Assembly (NCBI GenBank): GCA_045562555.1
Contig: JBJKVO010000015.1
Span: 310,001-374,000 of the forward strand
Length of the DNA stretch: 64,000 nucleotides
DNA from: UBA2588 sp002339805
GTDB taxonomy: Bacteria > Chloroflexota > Dehalococcoidia > Lucifugimonadales > UBA3495
Reading direction: 5' to 3'
Below are positions 34,125 through 42,107 of the stretch, piece by piece. The translations under genes and the position numbers were made by a program. The number at the start of each line of letters is the position of its first letter. Within the stretch, counting starts at the first letter, position 1. The notes below the pieces were generated by a model. It was not told the DNA's origin and ran no database searches. It saw only the letters and a list, made by a program, of their open reading frames with translations.

Positions 34125-35174
34125 TTGAAAGAGGATGATGGTATTAGGTTGGTAAATATTAAGTATTTAATACTTGGTTTGTTCATTACTATATTGTGCG
34201 TGTTCAATGGAACTCCAGTGAATGCTCAGGCTTCTTATGATGTCAGAGGATATGTTGTTAATGAGACCCGTGATTCTGTTATTCCTGAAGGATTAGAAAT
34301 TATATTGCATACTTTTGATCCAGAAGGAGGACCTGTAGAAACCAAAAAGTCTTCAGTTGATAATGATGGATATTTTGAATTTCTTTCAATATCGCAAGAT
34401 TCTAACCTGAAATATTTTTTGACCGTGGAGCATGAATCATTTATATACAATAAAGAAGTCTTATCTGATTCATTGTCTGATCCTATTAAAATAAGTGTTT
34501 ATGATAAAACTTTGGATCCTACAGTAGTAACTTTTGACACGCATATTTTTGTTATTGCAGATATCTCTTCAGCGAATCAAACAGTATCTGTTGTTGAATT
34601 TATCAAATTTACTAATAACTCAGATAAAACATTAATACCAGATATGGAAAATGTTCCACCAATAACATTTGTTAGGTTTTCTATGCCGGACAATTTCACT
34701 GAATTAGATGTACAGACAGATTTACCAGGAGGACAAATTATTTCTGTGGGAACTGGGTTTGCCGTAACCTCACCGATAACTCCAGGGAATCACCAAATAA
34801 GTTTTTCTTACTTATTAGAATATGAAGAAGGAAAATTTGACTATGAACAGAAGCTGATTCATGGAGCGGAATTTTTCCAAGCTATGATCCCTGATCGATT
34901 ATCTGGGACAAGTATAAATATGGATGCAGAACAAACCAGTTTAGATATTGAAGGCACGGCATACAGTGCTTGGAATTTATATGAAGTGGAGCCTGGGGAT
35001 GGCCCACTTATTATGGTGGAAGGATTGCCAGATGCAACCATGCTCGATGTAGTGGTTGCCCAAGTATCAAGTAAAGGATTTTGGAGAATTTCCATTCCTG
35101 TTTCTGTTGTGATCGTTTTATTGGTGATTGTTCCCTGGCTTGTATTGAGAGCAAGGAAAGAGAAGAATGTCTAG
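34125..35174 (+). CDS. Membrane-anchored extracytoplasmic protein in the cytochrome operon
   Basis: 349 residues as drawn from the TTG at 34125; a later TTG at 34149 would give a more typical signal peptide start (LVNIKYLILGLF). The signal ends near VNAQA. The exported part begins with an Ig-like or carboxypeptidase-regulatory-like domain (VRGYVVNETRDSVIPEGLEI, VDNDGYFEF) followed by a second beta-rich region. A C-terminal helix (ISIPVSVVIVLLVIVPWLVL) ends in positive residues, so it is bitopic. I do not recognise a specific family. The overlap and spacing place it between a CcmI-like and a CcmG-like gene, so it probably helps cytochrome c assembly. Confidence 0.65.
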   Translation: MKEDDGIRLVNIKYLILGLFITILCVFNGTPVNAQASYDVRGYVVNETRDSVIPEGLEIILHTFDPEGGPVETKKSSVDNDGYFEFLSISQDSNLKYFLTVEHESFIYNKEVLSDSLSDPIKISVYDKTLDPTVVTFDTHIFVIADISSANQTVSVVEFIKFTNNSDKTLIPDMENVPPITFVRFSMPDNFTELDVQTDLPGGQIISVGTGFAVTSPITPGNHQISFSYLLEYEEGKFDYEQKLIHGAEFFQAMIPDRLSGTSINMDAEQTSLDIEGTAYSAWNLYEVEPGDGPLIMVEGLPDATMLDVVVAQVSSKGFWRISIPVSVVIVLLVIVPWLVLRARKEKNV

Positions 35175-35187
35175 GAAGGAATTATAG

Positions 35188-35757
35188 ATGAGTAAAAGAC
35201 AATTTGTGATCTCATTTGTATTCGCTGTATTAGTGATAGGCTTTCTTGCATTACTAACTATTTATTCTACTTCTTTAAAAGATCGTACCGGTAGTGCAGG
35301 AGTGAACAGTAAATTTTCTGGATATAAAATGGATTCAGAGCCGGCATATAATTTTCAGGCTTCGACTCATTTAGGTGAAGCCATATCATTGAGTGATTAT
35401 AAAGGATCTATTGTCTTATTAGATTTTTGGTCATCATGGTGTGCGCCATGCAAAAAAGAAGCTGTTGCTTTGAATGAATTATATGTTGAATATTTGGGTA
35501 ATAATTATGATGTGGAGTTCATAGGCGTTAATATTTGGGATACACATGATGATTTTGTGAATCACTTAGACAAGTTCGGAATAGATTATGCAAACATACT
35601 TGATGATGACGGCAGTGTTCTATTTGAGTATGGAGTAAGAGGTATTCCAGAGAAATATCTTATAGATGCTCAGGGCAATTTAGCATGGAAATTTGTTGGG
35701 CCTACAGAAAAAACTTTACTTAAAGATACAATTGATAATCTTTTAGTAAATTATTAG
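35188..35757 (+). CDS. Thioredoxin-like protein, TlpA/ResA/CcmG type
   Basis: 189 residues. A signal anchor (residues 6-27) is followed by an extracytoplasmic thioredoxin fold: SDYKGSIVLLDFWSSWCAPC with active Cys85 and Cys88, a VRGIPEKYLID cis-Pro region, and a Trp-containing end. Such proteins reduce disulphides in apocytochromes or CcmH before haem attachment. It is the last gene of the plus-strand operon; its stop overlaps the stop of the convergent SDR gene by 4 bases. An AAGGAA SD precedes the ATG. Confidence 0.9.
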   Translation: MSKRQFVISFVFAVLVIGFLALLTIYSTSLKDRTGSAGVNSKFSGYKMDSEPAYNFQASTHLGEAISLSDYKGSIVLLDFWSSWCAPCKKEAVALNELYVEYLGNNYDVEFIGVNIWDTHDDFVNHLDKFGIDYANILDDDGSVLFEYGVRGIPEKYLIDAQGNLAWKFVGPTEKTLLKDTIDNLLVNY

Positions 35758-36539
35758 TCTTCTTCCCCAGGCGTTACAATAAATCTTCCTCCAACAGCAT
35801 TAATTTGGTCGCCTGTTATATATGATGATTCATCCGAAGCTAAGAATAGGCAAGCATTTGCTATATCTTTTGTGTGTCCTTGCCTGCCTAATGGTATCTG
35901 ATTAAGATGTTTGGAAGAATTTCTCCCGTCTTTTGCATATTCAGGGTACCATTCCGGATGTATTCTTTCAGTGTCTATGGACCCTGGGTTAACCATGTTC
36001 GCTCTGATGTTGTATTGTGAGAATTCTGATGCTATGGATTTGATTAAACCTAATACAGCCATTTTAGAAGATGCTACTGGAGCTGTGTTGGGTCTACCTG
36101 TAAGAGTTGCCATTCCTCCTAGCGCGACTATGCTTCCATAAGTGTGTTCAATCATCTTAGGCAATAGTGCTCTGCTAAGGTAAAAACACGGATCTAGATT
36201 GATACTAAAAACCTCTCTCCAATCTTCATAAGAAGTATCGAGCAAAGGTTTATGCGGCCTAATTGCTGCGTTATTAATTAATATATCGATATGTTCAAAA
36301 GTTTCGAAACTTTTGAACACCATGTCGTTCACTGATGATTCATCTGACACGTCGGCAATGGCTGTAATTACTTGTACTTCATGAGATCTACATTCATTTG
36401 CGACTTCTTCAAGTTCTGAACTACTATTTCGGGTATTCAGGATTAAATTTGCACCTTCGCGTGCAAAGGTTAGAGCGACTTCTCGGCCGATATTTCTACT
36501 AGCTCCAGTTATTAATGCAGTCCTACCTTCTAATCTCAT
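35754..36539 (-). CDS. Short-chain dehydrogenase/reductase without the catalytic Ser and Tyr
   Basis: 261 residues from the ATG at 36539, chosen because TTAGGAG lies 8 bases upstream; an earlier ATG (36575) adds a 12-residue tail. The NAD(P) fold is normal: TALITGASRNIG, NNAAIRP, and a C-terminal FLASDESSYITGDQINAVGG. The catalytic block is not: where the family has a Ser and Y-x-x-x-K, this reads ALGGMATLTGRP followed by PVASSK, so Val replaces the Tyr and Gly the Ser, while Lys remains. It may bind a nucleotide without classical SDR chemistry, or use another residue. Its stop overlaps the previous plus-strand gene. Confidence 0.8.
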   Translation of the reverse strand: MRLEGRTALITGASRNIGREVALTFAREGANLILNTRNSSSELEEVANECRSHEVQVITAIADVSDESSVNDMVFKSFETFEHIDILINNAAIRPHKPLLDTSYEDWREVFSINLDPCFYLSRALLPKMIEHTYGSIVALGGMATLTGRPNTAPVASSKMAVLGLIKSIASEFSQYNIRANMVNPGSIDTERIHPEWYPEYAKDGRNSSKHLNQIPLGRQGHTKDIANACLFLASDESSYITGDQINAVGGRFIVTPGEED

Positions 36540-36651
36540 GTCATTTCTCCTAATAACTTTGCCAGATTCTAACACGAAGTATTTTCCTTGACCAATACAG
36601 AATCCAGTGTCAGAATTGCACTAATATATAAGATTTATGTAGGAGAATTTC

Positions 36652-37434
36652 ATGAAATGGTGTAGATTTGCTAATGATGGTGGAGAGTATTTTGGGATTA
36701 TAGAAGATGATAAAGTGATTCAAGTCGAAGGTGACATTTTTGGGAGTTATTCTAAAACTGGTCATGTGCATAACCTAGAACAGATTAAGCTTTTGCCTCC
36801 TATTATTCCTCCCACATTTTATGCTGCAGGTATTAATTATCCAGAGCATGTGACTTGGGCTGCTCAAATGAAAGGGGAAGACCCAGTCTTACCTGATAAA
36901 GCGGATATAGGGTATCGGGCAGTAAATGCTCTTACTGGTCATGAAGACCCTATAATAGTGCCTCAAGATGCAACAGAACAGGTTCAGTACGAAGGAGAAC
37001 TTGTAGTAATCATAGGTAAAGAATGTAGAAATGTATCTGAGTCAGAAGCTTTAGATTATGTGTTTGGATATACAATCGGGAATGATGTTAGTGAGAGGAC
37101 TTGGCAGCGAGGAGACCGTACGATGTGGAGAGCAAAGAATACAGATACCTTCAAGCCTATGGGTCCTTGGATAGTGACAGATCTTGAGCCGGATGATTTT
37201 CATGTAATTATAAGGCTGAATGACCAAGTAGTTGGTGAATATGATGTTAAGACTGCTATTTTCGGGGTCCGACATTATATAAGTGAAATGAGTAAGTACT
37301 TGACTCTTGTTCCTGGAGATATGATTTGGATGGGGACAGATGGAGCTACTGAAAATATGAAAGATAAAGATGTTGTAGAAGTTGAGATTAATAATATTGG
37401 AGTGCTCAGGAATAGAGTTCAATGGAGTAAATGA
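36652..37434 (+). CDS. Fumarylacetoacetate hydrolase (FAH) family protein
   Basis: 260 residues. The C-terminal domain has the metal-binding pattern of the FAH superfamily: FYAAGINYPEHV, then the ExE motif in VQYEGELVVIIGKECRNVSE, and GYTIGNDVSERTWQ. A further Asp/Lys region follows (AKNTDTFKPMGPW). Members hydrolyse or decarboxylate 2-oxo- or acylpyruvate-like compounds at a Mg site in the degradation of aromatic or sugar-acid compounds; the exact substrate is not evident. The ATG has a good SD (TAGGAG). A strong terminator follows the stop. Confidence 0.88.
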   Translation: MKWCRFANDGGEYFGIIEDDKVIQVEGDIFGSYSKTGHVHNLEQIKLLPPIIPPTFYAAGINYPEHVTWAAQMKGEDPVLPDKADIGYRAVNALTGHEDPIIVPQDATEQVQYEGELVVIIGKECRNVSESEALDYVFGYTIGNDVSERTWQRGDRTMWRAKNTDTFKPMGPWIVTDLEPDDFHVIIRLNDQVVGEYDVKTAIFGVRHYISEMSKYLTLVPGDMIWMGTDGATENMKDKDVVEVEINNIGVLRNRVQWSK

Positions 37435-37439
37435 TTAGG

Positions 37440-37459
37440 GGGCGCCGTTACCGGCGCCC
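37440..37459 (+). terminator. Intrinsic terminator between convergent FAH and CMD genes
   Basis: GGGCGCCG and CGGCGCCC form a perfect 8-bp GC stem with a TTAC loop, 5 bases after the FAH stop and 10 bases before the end of the convergent CMD gene. A T-rich stretch (TTTGGTTCTTT) follows on the plus strand. It probably ends the plus transcript and may help on the other strand. Confidence 0.75.
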
Positions 37460-37469
37460 TTTGGTTCTT

Positions 37470-37811
37470 TCACCATCCCATCTCTGCAGAAAGAGCCTGC
37501 AAGCCTCTTCTGAAGGCTAGGGCTCCCATCGGTGCTACTACACACTGTAACGCCTCCAATATCTCTGTAGCAGTGGCTCCTACTTGTAAGGCTACTTTCA
37601 CATGAGCTTGAATTTGTTCCATATCTGCTTTCAAAGCAGCTTCTACGGTAATTTGGATCAACTCTTTTGTTTTTCGGTCTAAGGTTCTTTCTCCAGTGTA
37701 AGTGGCATGTATGAAATCATTGTACTTCTCAAACCACACAGGGTCCTGAGCGGCCATGATATTGTGCATTTCTAATGTATATCCTCTATTGTTATCTGGG
37801 TTGGTGCTCAT
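37470..37811 (-). CDS. Carboxymuconolactone decarboxylase (CMD/AhpD-like) family protein
   Basis: 113 residues, all helical, with the family core TLDRKTKELIQITVEAAL, a QAHVKVALQVGATATEILEAL helix pair, and a C-terminal ALAFRRGLQAL. The CxxC or Cys pair found in peroxidase-type AhpD relatives is missing, so a lyase-type role is more likely than peroxide reduction. Gamma-carboxymuconolactone decarboxylase acts in aromatic ring breakdown, and the convergent FAH-family gene would fit such a setting, but this is inference. The ATG has a GAGGAG SD. Confidence 0.82.
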   Translation of the reverse strand: MSTNPDNNRGYTLEMHNIMAAQDPVWFEKYNDFIHATYTGERTLDRKTKELIQITVEAALKADMEQIQAHVKVALQVGATATEILEALQCVVAPMGALAFRRGLQALSAEMGW

Positions 37812-37885
37812 TTCATCAACTCCTCTATAATAGTATTAGAACAATATTACTGTTTTATGTAATAAACACAAATAGGAGTTTAATT

Positions 37886-38509
37886 ATTAATAAGAATTTT
37901 GAGTACTATTTTGGCAGATATGATGAATCGAATGATGAGTTGTTTTATCAAGATCCTCGTTTTGTTGTACATATAGATGATGGAGCTATTATTTTAGTCA
38001 AGGGTATACTGCAAGATTATATTAAAGATAATGCGGTTGTATTAGATTTGATGAGTAGTTGGCGTACTCACTGGCCAGAAGGAAAACCGAAAGAATCTAT
38101 AGTTGGATTAGGATTGAATGCGGAAGAAATGGCGGATAATCCTGATTTGGATTATGCAGTGGTCCATAATTTAAATGAGAACCCTAAACTGCCCTTTGAT
38201 GATGGAATTTTTGATGCAGTCTTAATGACAGTGTCGGTTCAATATTTAATTAATCCATTTAAAATTTTTCAAGAAGTTAGTCGAGTTCTAAAATCCAAAG
38301 GAGTATTCTTAGTTACATTTTCTAATCGCATGTTTCCTACGAAAGCGGTGAACATATGGAAGGAAACAGATGAAATTTCGAGAATGCAATTGGTCGAATT
38401 TTACATGGAAAGAAGTGAAGGATTTGATCAAACACATACACAGTTGATAAATCCAGAACATAATTACATGGAAGACCCATTGTATTTAGTTTTGGGTTAT
38501 AGCATCTAA
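37886..38509 (+). CDS. SAM-dependent methyltransferase-like protein, probable ATT start
   Basis: A class I methyltransferase-like fold: VLDLMSSWRTHWP (glycine-poor motif I), GLNAEEM, NLNENPKLPFDDGIFDAVLMT and PFKIFQEVSRVLKSKGVFLVTFSN. The open frame continues upstream to an ATG at 37775, but that start would overlap the CMD gene start and add a non-family stretch. AGGAG at 37874-37878 points to a start near 37883-37886, where only ATT codons occur in frame, so ATT at 37886 is my best guess. Substrate unknown. Its stop overlaps a convergent MFS gene by 4 bases. Confidence 0.65.
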   Translation: MNKNFEYYFGRYDESNDELFYQDPRFVVHIDDGAIILVKGILQDYIKDNAVVLDLMSSWRTHWPEGKPKESIVGLGLNAEEMADNPDLDYAVVHNLNENPKLPFDDGIFDAVLMTVSVQYLINPFKIFQEVSRVLKSKGVFLVTFSNRMFPTKAVNIWKETDEISRMQLVEFYMERSEGFDQTHTQLINPEHNYMEDPLYLVLGYSI

Positions 38510-39789
38510 CTTGATTCTTTAGGAGGAGTTGCGAGGCACACGAGCATGCCTCCTATTAAAGCAAATATTCCAAATAATGCGAAAGGAATGGTATAGCTTC
38601 CTGTAACATCATATGTAAATCCTGATAATAGTGGCCCCATAGCTTGTCCTGTAATTTGTATAGGTAATGTGATTCCTCGAATGGATCCCAGGTGAATTCT
38701 CCCATAATAATTTGCCCATGCAAGTCTTAATAGATAATGTAATCCTCCAACAGACACACCTAATAAAAATGAATTAAAGAGGCCTCCGAAAGGTTTGTTA
38801 CTAAATATTATCCCCACTGAAGCTATTGCTATGAGCAATCCACATATTCCAAGCAATAATCTTACAGGGATTCGTTTGACTAAATTACTCCATATAATGG
38901 TGCCGCAAACTTGAGATAAAGCGAATACGCTTGCAGGGAAAGCTATTAATATCACAGGGAAATCCCGAACAGAAAAATGCGCGACTAGATGTAGGCTTAT
39001 TCCTGCTTGGGCCATAAAACCTACTGCTGCAAATAGACTCAATAAATAGAACGAACGAGTCCTAAGAGCTTGTCGGAGTGTCAGGTTAATTTCTTGCTTA
39101 GCTATATTTTCTTCCACATTTGACCCATCATTGTTGATTGTGGTTGGTTTTATTCCATCTACATTAAGGCCTACATCTTCGGGTCTACGTCCCATGAACA
39201 AGATACTAGGTACTACTCCTATAGCTAGTGTATATAATCCTAATGTCAACCAAGATGTTTGCCAGCTCCATGTGATTATTAACAAATAAGCTACGAAAGG
39301 CATGGTTCCTAATCCAATACCTTGGCAAATGCTTAATATAGACATGGCACGCGCTCTTTTTTGAATAAACCAATTACTTACGGAAGTTGAAGTTCCTAAC
39401 TCAAGTGGGCTTGCGAACACAGCTCTACCCGGTACATAGAGTCCATAGAATGCCCATGGTGACGTAATAAAAGGTATTCCCATTGCGCAGCAGGCAACTA
39501 TTCCGGATCCAACTGATAATATGAATCTTGCTCCGTATTTATCTATTATTCGACCTACGAACGGGGATATAACTACGGCTGCTATTCCACCCAGACTTAC
39601 TGCAGCGGAGAAGAATCCCCTTGACCATCCAAAATGTTCGGTCATTGGGACCATGAATATAGACAACACTGCAACTGACATAAGGGGTCTGGAGCATAGT
39701 GCAATGCCACAGCAAATCGTAACCACGATCCATCCGTAATAGAAAGGGATCTTTTGTGCTAGATTTGCTTTTTCAGATTTAAGTAGCAT
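38506..39789 (-). CDS. MFS transporter, YGW-type
   Basis: 427 residues with about twelve membrane segments. IPFYYGWIVVTICCGIAL begins helix 1; the loop GRIIDKYGARFIL lies between helices 2 and 3. It belongs to the same carrier group as the genes at 10777, 14957 and 16302 but is more diverged. Its start lies 96 bases from the divergent nadE gene, and the region upstream has no clear SD at the ATG. The substrate is unknown; an organic anion is the usual kind for this group. Confidence 0.85.
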   Translation of the reverse strand: MLLKSEKANLAQKIPFYYGWIVVTICCGIALCSRPLMSVAVLSIFMVPMTEHFGWSRGFFSAAVSLGGIAAVVISPFVGRIIDKYGARFILSVGSGIVACCAMGIPFITSPWAFYGLYVPGRAVFASPLELGTSTSVSNWFIQKRARAMSILSICQGIGLGTMPFVAYLLIITWSWQTSWLTLGLYTLAIGVVPSILFMGRRPEDVGLNVDGIKPTTINNDGSNVEENIAKQEINLTLRQALRTRSFYLLSLFAAVGFMAQAGISLHLVAHFSVRDFPVILIAFPASVFALSQVCGTIIWSNLVKRIPVRLLLGICGLLIAIASVGIIFSNKPFGGLFNSFLLGVSVGGLHYLLRLAWANYYGRIHLGSIRGITLPIQITGQAMGPLLSGFTYDVTGSYTIPFALFGIFALIGGMLVCLATPPKESS

Positions 39790-39885
39790 TTATAACAATT
39801 TGGTATATATAATTAATCAACTGCCGCTATATACGGAGATTGAAAGGATTAACCAGTAAAAGGTATATTAGCATACGGAGCGTTT

Positions 39886-41574
39886 ATGTCCAGAAATATA
39901 AAATTAGGATTGGTACAGTTTAATCCGGTTGTCGGAGATGTTTTTGGAAATGTGGAAAGAATGTGCCAAATAATCGACGAAGCAAAGGTCCATGGTGTGG
40001 ACCTTTTAGCTTTCCCTGAGTTAAGCGTTACGGGATACCCTCCCGAAGATCTTCTGTATCAAGAATCCTTCATACAATCTAACTTAGAAGCTATAAAACG
40101 CATATTAAAAGTTACTGACAATATATGTGTGATAGTTGGCTTTGTGGATAAGCAAGAAAGTCTGTTTAATGCTTCGTGTGTGATTAAAAATCAGAAAGTT
40201 TTGGGAATATATCATAAGCAGATATTGCCAAATTATGGGGTTTTTGATGAGCAAAGATATTTTGTGGAAGGCCAATCGGAGTTTGTGTTCACGATAAATG
40301 ATGTTTGCGTAGCCACTAATATTTGTGAAGATATATGGTTCCCTGAAGGACCAACTAAAAATCAAAAGGATCAAGGCGCTGAATTTATAATTAATATAAA
40401 TGCATCGCCTTACCACACCGAAAAGAAAATCATGAGAGAAACTGAACTAGCTTCAAGAGCCAAGGAAAATGATGTTCCAATTGCTTACATAAATATGGTT
40501 GGGGGACAAGATGAATTGGTGTTTGATGGCAATAGTTTCATAGTAAATAATAATGGAAACGTGATAGCTAGAGGCAGTTCATTAAATGAGGAGCTCATAA
40601 TAACAGATTTGGTCTTCGAAGACTTAGGTATGTCCATATCAGAACCTTCACAGATTTACACAATCAATGATTCGTCTACTTCTGGTGAAATTCGAGATGT
40701 GATTGAGATGGATGGAATACAAGAAATTTATTCCGCATTAGTCATGGGTACTAGGGATTACGTACGCAAATCCGGCTTCAGTAAAGTATTATTGGGATTA
40801 TCTGGTGGTATAGACTCCGCATTAACGGCTGTTATAGCCTCGGATGCTTTGGGCAATTCTAATGTGACTGCTGTAACTATGCCTTCTAGACATTCATCTA
40901 AAGGCAGTGTCGAAGATTCCGAAATTCTGGCTCGCAATATTGGAATTGATCTTCTAAATATTCCCATAGAACAGGCACATGCTGCGTTTGAAAACCTTTT
41001 ACATCCTCTGTTTTTGGGAACTAAAGAGAATCTTGCCGAAGAGAATGTACAATCCAGGATCAGGGGTAATATTTTAATGACTATATCCAATAAATTTGGT
41101 TGGTTGGTGTTATCTACTGGAAACAAAAGCGAAATGTCTATGGGATATGCAACTTTATATGGAGATATGGCAGGAGGATTTTGTACGATTAAAGACATTC
41201 CTAAAACGTTGGTTTATAAATTATGTGAATGGAAAAATGCAACTATTGGATTTGACGCTATTCCGAGAGCAATTATAGAAAAGGCACCCAGTGCAGAATT
41301 GAGGCCAGACCAACTAGATCAAGATTCTTTGCCTCCTTATGAAATTTTGGATGACATAATTGAATTATATTTAGAGAAAGGATTAACTTACTCACAATTA
41401 CTAAACAAGGGGTTCTCTAAAATTCATGTAGAACAAATCATCAGTTCTATACACAGGAATGAATATAAGAGGTATCAGGCACCACCCGGAGTCAAAATTA
41501 CTTCTCGAGCTTTTGGGAAAGATTGGAGAATGCCTATAGTGAGTAAGTTTGATGATACTGGGAGCTTCAATTAA
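39886..41574 (+). CDS. nadE: Glutamine-dependent NAD+ synthetase
   Basis: 562 residues, the length of the two-domain enzyme. The N-terminal nitrilase-type amidase domain has its catalytic Glu in AFPELSVTGYPPEDLL, the Lys in IYHKQILPNYGVFDE and the Cys in VATNICEDIWFPEGP. The C-terminal synthetase has the ATP P-loop LLGLSGGIDSALTA and the STGNKSEMSMGYATLYGDMAGG stretch. It converts nicotinate adenine dinucleotide to NAD+ with glutamine as the nitrogen source, in the cytoplasm. An SD (GGAG) precedes the ATG. The stop overlaps a convergent TPR gene by 4 bases. Confidence 0.96.
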   Translation: MSRNIKLGLVQFNPVVGDVFGNVERMCQIIDEAKVHGVDLLAFPELSVTGYPPEDLLYQESFIQSNLEAIKRILKVTDNICVIVGFVDKQESLFNASCVIKNQKVLGIYHKQILPNYGVFDEQRYFVEGQSEFVFTINDVCVATNICEDIWFPEGPTKNQKDQGAEFIININASPYHTEKKIMRETELASRAKENDVPIAYINMVGGQDELVFDGNSFIVNNNGNVIARGSSLNEELIITDLVFEDLGMSISEPSQIYTINDSSTSGEIRDVIEMDGIQEIYSALVMGTRDYVRKSGFSKVLLGLSGGIDSALTAVIASDALGNSNVTAVTMPSRHSSKGSVEDSEILARNIGIDLLNIPIEQAHAAFENLLHPLFLGTKENLAEENVQSRIRGNILMTISNKFGWLVLSTGNKSEMSMGYATLYGDMAGGFCTIKDIPKTLVYKLCEWKNATIGFDAIPRAIIEKAPSAELRPDQLDQDSLPPYEILDDIIELYLEKGLTYSQLLNKGFSKIHVEQIISSIHRNEYKRYQAPPGVKITSRAFGKDWRMPIVSKFDDTGSFN

Positions 41575-42074
41575 CCAAAATGTTTAAGTTGTTCTAATAC
41601 TTGAGATAGTCTTTTTTTACTCAGCAAAGTTCTAGAATTCTGAGCGCCTAATATATTATTTCTTAGTTCAAGAACTTCTCTGTGTAGATCAGCACTTTGT
41701 TTGAATAATTCTAATTTAGAGTAGCAATTTGCAATACTTGTCATACTTCTTAAAGTGTTTGGGTCATTTTTACCAAGTTTTTCTACGCGTTTCTGACAGA
41801 CTAGAGAGAAAAGATCTAAAGCTTTTTCGTAATCTCCACTTGCGTAATGTGTGTTTGCTAGCCGGCTGATTGATCTAAGAGTAATCATGTGATTGTCTCC
41901 GTAGGTTCTTAAATTAGCAGAGACGATTTTTGTGTATATATTAATAGCTTTGTGAAATTCGCCTGCTTTCCTGTAACCACGTGCTGTTTCATTGTGTATG
42001 TTGAACATATTCGAAGAGGTTGCGTAGCTGTCATTATTAGTTTCGAATTTCATATTCGTGTTAGTATATAGCAT
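41571..42074 (-). CDS. TPR-repeat protein, kinesin-light-chain-like
   Basis: 167 residues containing about three to four helix pairs: AINIYTKIVSANLRTYGDNH, SISRLANTHYASGDYEKALD, SMTSIANCYSKLELFKQSAD. The H.mT L.s...LA..Y...G.y..A.....  rhythm, with about 42 residues per unit, is that of kinesin-light-chain type tetratricopeptide repeats. It has no signal peptide and is probably a cytoplasmic interaction protein. The ATG is not preceded by a strong SD. No partner is suggested by its neighbours. Confidence 0.75.
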   Translation of the reverse strand: MLYTNTNMKFETNNDSYATSSNMFNIHNETARGYRKAGEFHKAINIYTKIVSANLRTYGDNHMITLRSISRLANTHYASGDYEKALDLFSLVCQKRVEKLGKNDPNTLRSMTSIANCYSKLELFKQSADLHREVLELRNNILGAQNSRTLLSKKRLSQVLEQLKHFG

Positions 42075-42107
42075 CTGTTTAACTTTGAGTAAACGGATGA
42101 AGGGTGT

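Noticed and set aside
37470..37811. CMD-family gene as an AhpD peroxidase
   Set aside because: The CxxC or equivalent Cys pair needed for AhpD activity is absent from the helix that should carry it; only a single Cys is seen, elsewhere in the protein.
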